Source of the DNA: Cyclobacteriaceae bacterium
Lineage (GTDB): Bacteria; Bacteroidota; Bacteroidia; Cytophagales; Cyclobacteriaceae
Assembly (NCBI GenBank): GCA_028279155.1
Contig: JANQST010000256.1
Location: forward strand, 1-14,854
DNA: 14,854 nucleotides
Direction of reading: 5' to 3'
The position numbers were made by a program, and so were the translations under genes. This document shows, one piece after another, positions 12,571-14,854 of this stretch; within the stretch, counting starts at the first letter, position 1; each line of letters opens with the position of its first letter. The notes below the pieces were generated by a model that saw nothing but the letters and a program-made list of their open reading frames with translations, was not told where the DNA came from and did no database searches.

Positions 12571-14082
12571 ATGCGATTTTACAAACTCAGCTTTCTTTAT
12601 TTGACGTTACTTCTTGGTTGCAGTAGCGCAGAGAACTCCTCCTCCGGAGAAACACTAGATGACACACAATTTGAAAAAAAGGCAGACAAATTCGTTGCTC
12701 AATTAATCCAAGACTACAATATTGGAGGCGGAATAGGAATAGGAATTGTAAAAGAAGGAGAAATCCTATTGGAACGTGCATACGGGTACTGCGATCGAGA
12801 TCGAGAATTACTTGCCACTACAAATACACCGTTCTACATCGCATCGATAACCAAGTCCTTTGTAGGAACCCTCGCCATGATCCTTCATGAAACCAATGAA
12901 ATTGACCTTGAAGAAGATCTCATTAACCCTCTTCCTTTTGAGCTTCCTAATGACATTGATATCAGTGATAAGCTGGTCGAAGATCTATTTACTCACACTT
13001 CAGGTATCGGGAATTCTGTTGTTCCAATTAAGACCGCTTACACTGGCAATTTCACTAAAGAAGAGATCTATCATGATTTTGAAGAATTCAGCTATCCAAT
13101 TACTCCCGGATATCAATATTCTAATCTTGGATACATCCTTGGTGCCTTCATTTTTGAAGAACAATTGGGTGACACCTGGAAGAATCTCCTCCGCACACGA
13201 TTATTGGATCCAATCGGGATGTCTAACACATCGGCTGATGTTTCATTTTACGAGAAGAATGTGATTGCTAAACCACATACTTTTTCCAATGGAGTTATTA
13301 AGGTTGGCGATTTTCTGAAAAAAGATGATACCATGCACGCTGCTGGTGGCTTATTCACCACCGTTGAAGACATGAACAAGTGGATGAATTTCCATTTAAG
13401 CAGAAATACTCAAATTCTGTCCGAAGCGGGGTTTGAATACATTCATTCAGACCTTGTCGGGTACTATGGAAACTATGGTTCTTTTAGCAACTATGGATAC
13501 GGATTGGGTTGGAATCAAGCGGACTGGAATGAATATGAAATATCCTGGCATGGAGGTGGCTATCCAGGCTACAGATCTTTTTGCATCCTGGTGCCTGAAG
13601 AAGAAATTGGTATCGTCATAATGATGAACCAGGTAACACCAGCTGCCAGTTTGCTTCCTGATTTTTTGCTGGGAAGCCTCCTGGAGGTTCCAGGTTTTGA
13701 TGCATACTTAGCTGAAAGAGAAACAAGAATTTCAAGTCGATGGGAACGCTATCAGTTTGTTCGAGATAGTACACTTGCATCTGGGTCTAAAAAAAATACG
13801 CGTGAACGTGCGTTGACTGATTACGAAGGGTTGTATCAAAATGAGGAGTTCGGTGAAGTAATTGTAAAGTCATATGATAGCTCACTTAATATATTGTTAG
13901 GCAATCTGTCCTTTAATACCAACTACATTGGAGACGATCAATTCTTCTTTTTCAATGATGGGGATCAGATGTTTGGCTCTATCGATTTCTATTTTCACAA
14001 CCTCGATAATCAACTTGCCAGCTCCCTTGACTTTTCAGGAATAGAATACAAAAAGGTTAATAAAACAGGTCAAAATAAATAA
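12571..14082 (+). CDS. Class C beta-lactamase-like serine hydrolase lipoprotein
   Basis: A 503-residue lipoprotein with signal peptide and C17 (LTLLLGC). Residues about 33-365 form a serine beta-lactamase/DD-peptidase-like domain: the nucleophile motif S92-I-T-K95, the YxN motif Y183-S-N185 and the third motif in WHGGG at 326-330 (H-G-G in place of K-T-G, as is common in this family). Residues about 405-500 form a C-terminal beta domain resembling DUF3471 (TDYEGLYQNEEFGEVIVKS then FNTNYIGDDQFFF). Proteins of this family include D-aminopeptidases, esterases and penicillin-binding-like hydrolases; true beta-lactamase activity cannot be inferred. Expected location is the periplasm, anchored in a membrane. 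It follows the membrane LytTR gene and is separated by only three bases from the next gene, so those two are co-transcribed. Confidence 0.92.
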   Translation: MRFYKLSFLYLTLLLGCSSAENSSSGETLDDTQFEKKADKFVAQLIQDYNIGGGIGIGIVKEGEILLERAYGYCDRDRELLATTNTPFYIASITKSFVGTLAMILHETNEIDLEEDLINPLPFELPNDIDISDKLVEDLFTHTSGIGNSVVPIKTAYTGNFTKEEIYHDFEEFSYPITPGYQYSNLGYILGAFIFEEQLGDTWKNLLRTRLLDPIGMSNTSADVSFYEKNVIAKPHTFSNGVIKVGDFLKKDDTMHAAGGLFTTVEDMNKWMNFHLSRNTQILSEAGFEYIHSDLVGYYGNYGSFSNYGYGLGWNQADWNEYEISWHGGGYPGYRSFCILVPEEEIGIVIMMNQVTPAASLLPDFLLGSLLEVPGFDAYLAERETRISSRWERYQFVRDSTLASGSKKNTRERALTDYEGLYQNEEFGEVIVKSYDSSLNILLGNLSFNTNYIGDDQFFFFNDGDQMFGSIDFYFHNLDNQLASSLDFSGIEYKKVNKTGQNK

Positions 14083-14085
14083 ATC

Positions 14086-14725
14086 ATGATTTATAGAACT
14101 AAGACACTTATACTAATAATCACACTTCTTTTTTGCATTAAAGGCAACAGTCAATCGCATGTAAAACTTTATGGCGAGGTAGTCACCGCTTCTGGCGAGC
14201 CAGCCTCATTCGCACATGTTTTTGTTAAAGAAAAAAACATGGGCGGAATCACAGACATTGACGGTATTTTCAAATACTTCATTTCCGAAGATTACTACAA
14301 TGACCAGCTACTCATTTCCCTGGTTGGGTATAAGCCATTTGAGATTCAAGTCAAAGAGCTTGTGGAGAATCCTGGTATGGTCTTGACACTTGAAGAGAAC
14401 ATCATACGATTAGAAGATGTAACCGTTTATGCTCCTCACAAGATCATGAAAGAAGCCCTAAGCGAAACTTTCAAGGATCATAATCTAGGACAATATTATT
14501 CCAAGTCCGGTGTCCTTACACTGGTGAGGCAAGAAGGTGAAGATTTCACTCTTTTAGAGGAAATCGGATTCAATTCATACTATCGAGGAATGAAAGATGA
14601 ACGACCATTAATAGGATACGAGCCTTTGGCTCAAAGAAGATCTATAGATTACTCCACGTTCCCCTACATTTTAGCAAGAGGTGTCAGAAGATCATATAGA
14701 ATTGCCTATTTTTTCGGAGCTTCAA
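14086..14725 (+). CDS. CarboxypepD_reg-like surface protein, cut by the terminal inverted duplication
   Basis: The trustworthy part encodes about 213 residues. A signal peptide (MIYRTKTLILIITLLFCIKGNSQ) is followed by a CarboxypepD_reg-like domain at about 25-105, with VKLYGEVVTASGEPASFAHVFV, the GITDIDGIFKYFI block and LLISLVGYKPFEIQV. This is the beta-sandwich found at the N-terminus of Bacteroidota TonB-linked receptors and of DUF5686-type outer-membrane proteins. The next segment (VYAPHKIMKEALSETFKDHNLGQYYSKSG... LLEEIGFNSYYRGM) resembles the second type more than a SusC plug, but this is tentative. The frame closes with TAG at 14743-14745, inside the inverted copy, so that stop is not natural and the real gene should be longer. 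It starts three bases after the preceding stop, in an operon with the beta-lactamase-like gene. Confidence 0.8.
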
Positions 14726-14849
14726 CTGAAGCTCCGAAAAAATAGGCAATACTATATGATCTTCTGGCACCTCTTGCTAAAATGTAGGGGAACGTGGAGT
14801 AATCTATAGATCTTCTTTGGGCCAAAGGCTCGTATCCTATTAATGGTCG
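14602..14849. repeat. Long near-perfect inverted duplication at the right end
   Basis: Bases 14602-14725 are repeated in reverse complement at 14726-14849 with no real spacer; the centre is TTCA-AC-TGAA. By eye the arms differ at 14631/14820, 14684/14767, 14700/14751 and the central pair only. Pairing breaks down in the last five bases of the window (14850-14854). The left arm is coding sequence of the last gene. This pattern fits a fold-back or amplification chimera or an assembly error at a contig end better than a biological element. Confidence 0.9.
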
Positions 14850-14854
14850 AAGTC

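Noticed and set aside
12429..12626. 65-residue open frame between the LytTR and beta-lactamase-like genes
   Set aside because: It overlaps both genes in another frame and has no recognisable features; more likely noise.
14707..14744. Terminator-like hairpin with A/T runs on both sides
   Set aside because: It is only the centre of the 124-bp inverted duplication, so the hairpin comes from the duplication and not from a natural gene end.

Overview
The window looks like chromosomal DNA of a marine- or environmental-type Bacteroidota, probably of the Cytophagales/Cytophagia kind. The signs are moderately AT-rich sequence (judged by eye), almost no Shine-Dalgarno sites, Bacteroidota-type promoter motifs (TTTG near -33, TAnnTTTG near -7), many small lipoproteins with classical lipoboxes, paired ExbD genes, a LytS-like kinase with a LytTR regulator, a DUF6503-like protein and a CarboxypepD_reg-like surface protein. 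No mobile element, CRISPR array or prophage was seen.

Left part (1-1474, minus strand): a promoter and the first codons of a gene running off the left edge, a DsrE-like lipoprotein, a tRNA-Pro with the uncommon anticodon AGG plus its terminator and a candidate promoter, and a secreted protein of unknown function. Next (1564-4417): an ECF sigma factor translationally coupled to a 60-residue membrane protein, divergent from two overlapping exbD genes, a DUF6503-like secreted protein and a small two-helix membrane protein. The sigma/exbD intergenic region carries a perfect 14-bp palindrome.

Middle (4414-9891): a PD40 beta-propeller secreted protein, a lipoprotein of unknown function, a VOC-bicupin fusion, a LytS/YpdA-like sensor kinase with its LytTR response regulator, and a retropepsin-like lipoprotein closed by a strong terminator. 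Right part (9961-14854): an AraC regulator and an SRPBCC protein on the minus strand, then on the plus strand a membrane-anchored LytTR regulator, a class C beta-lactamase-like lipoprotein and a CarboxypepD_reg-like protein.

The most interesting regulatory signal is a 15-bp motif matching at 14 of 15 positions upstream of both LytTR loci (7311-7325 and 11371-11385). The second copy sits among palindromes and a 21-bp-spaced repeat of its core. This suggests a shared cell-envelope regulon, but that is inference. The last ~250 bases form a near-perfect inverted duplication centred at 14725/14726. It cuts the last gene and is most simply a fold-back or assembly artefact at a contig end, so sequence to the right of 14725 should not be trusted as genomic order.
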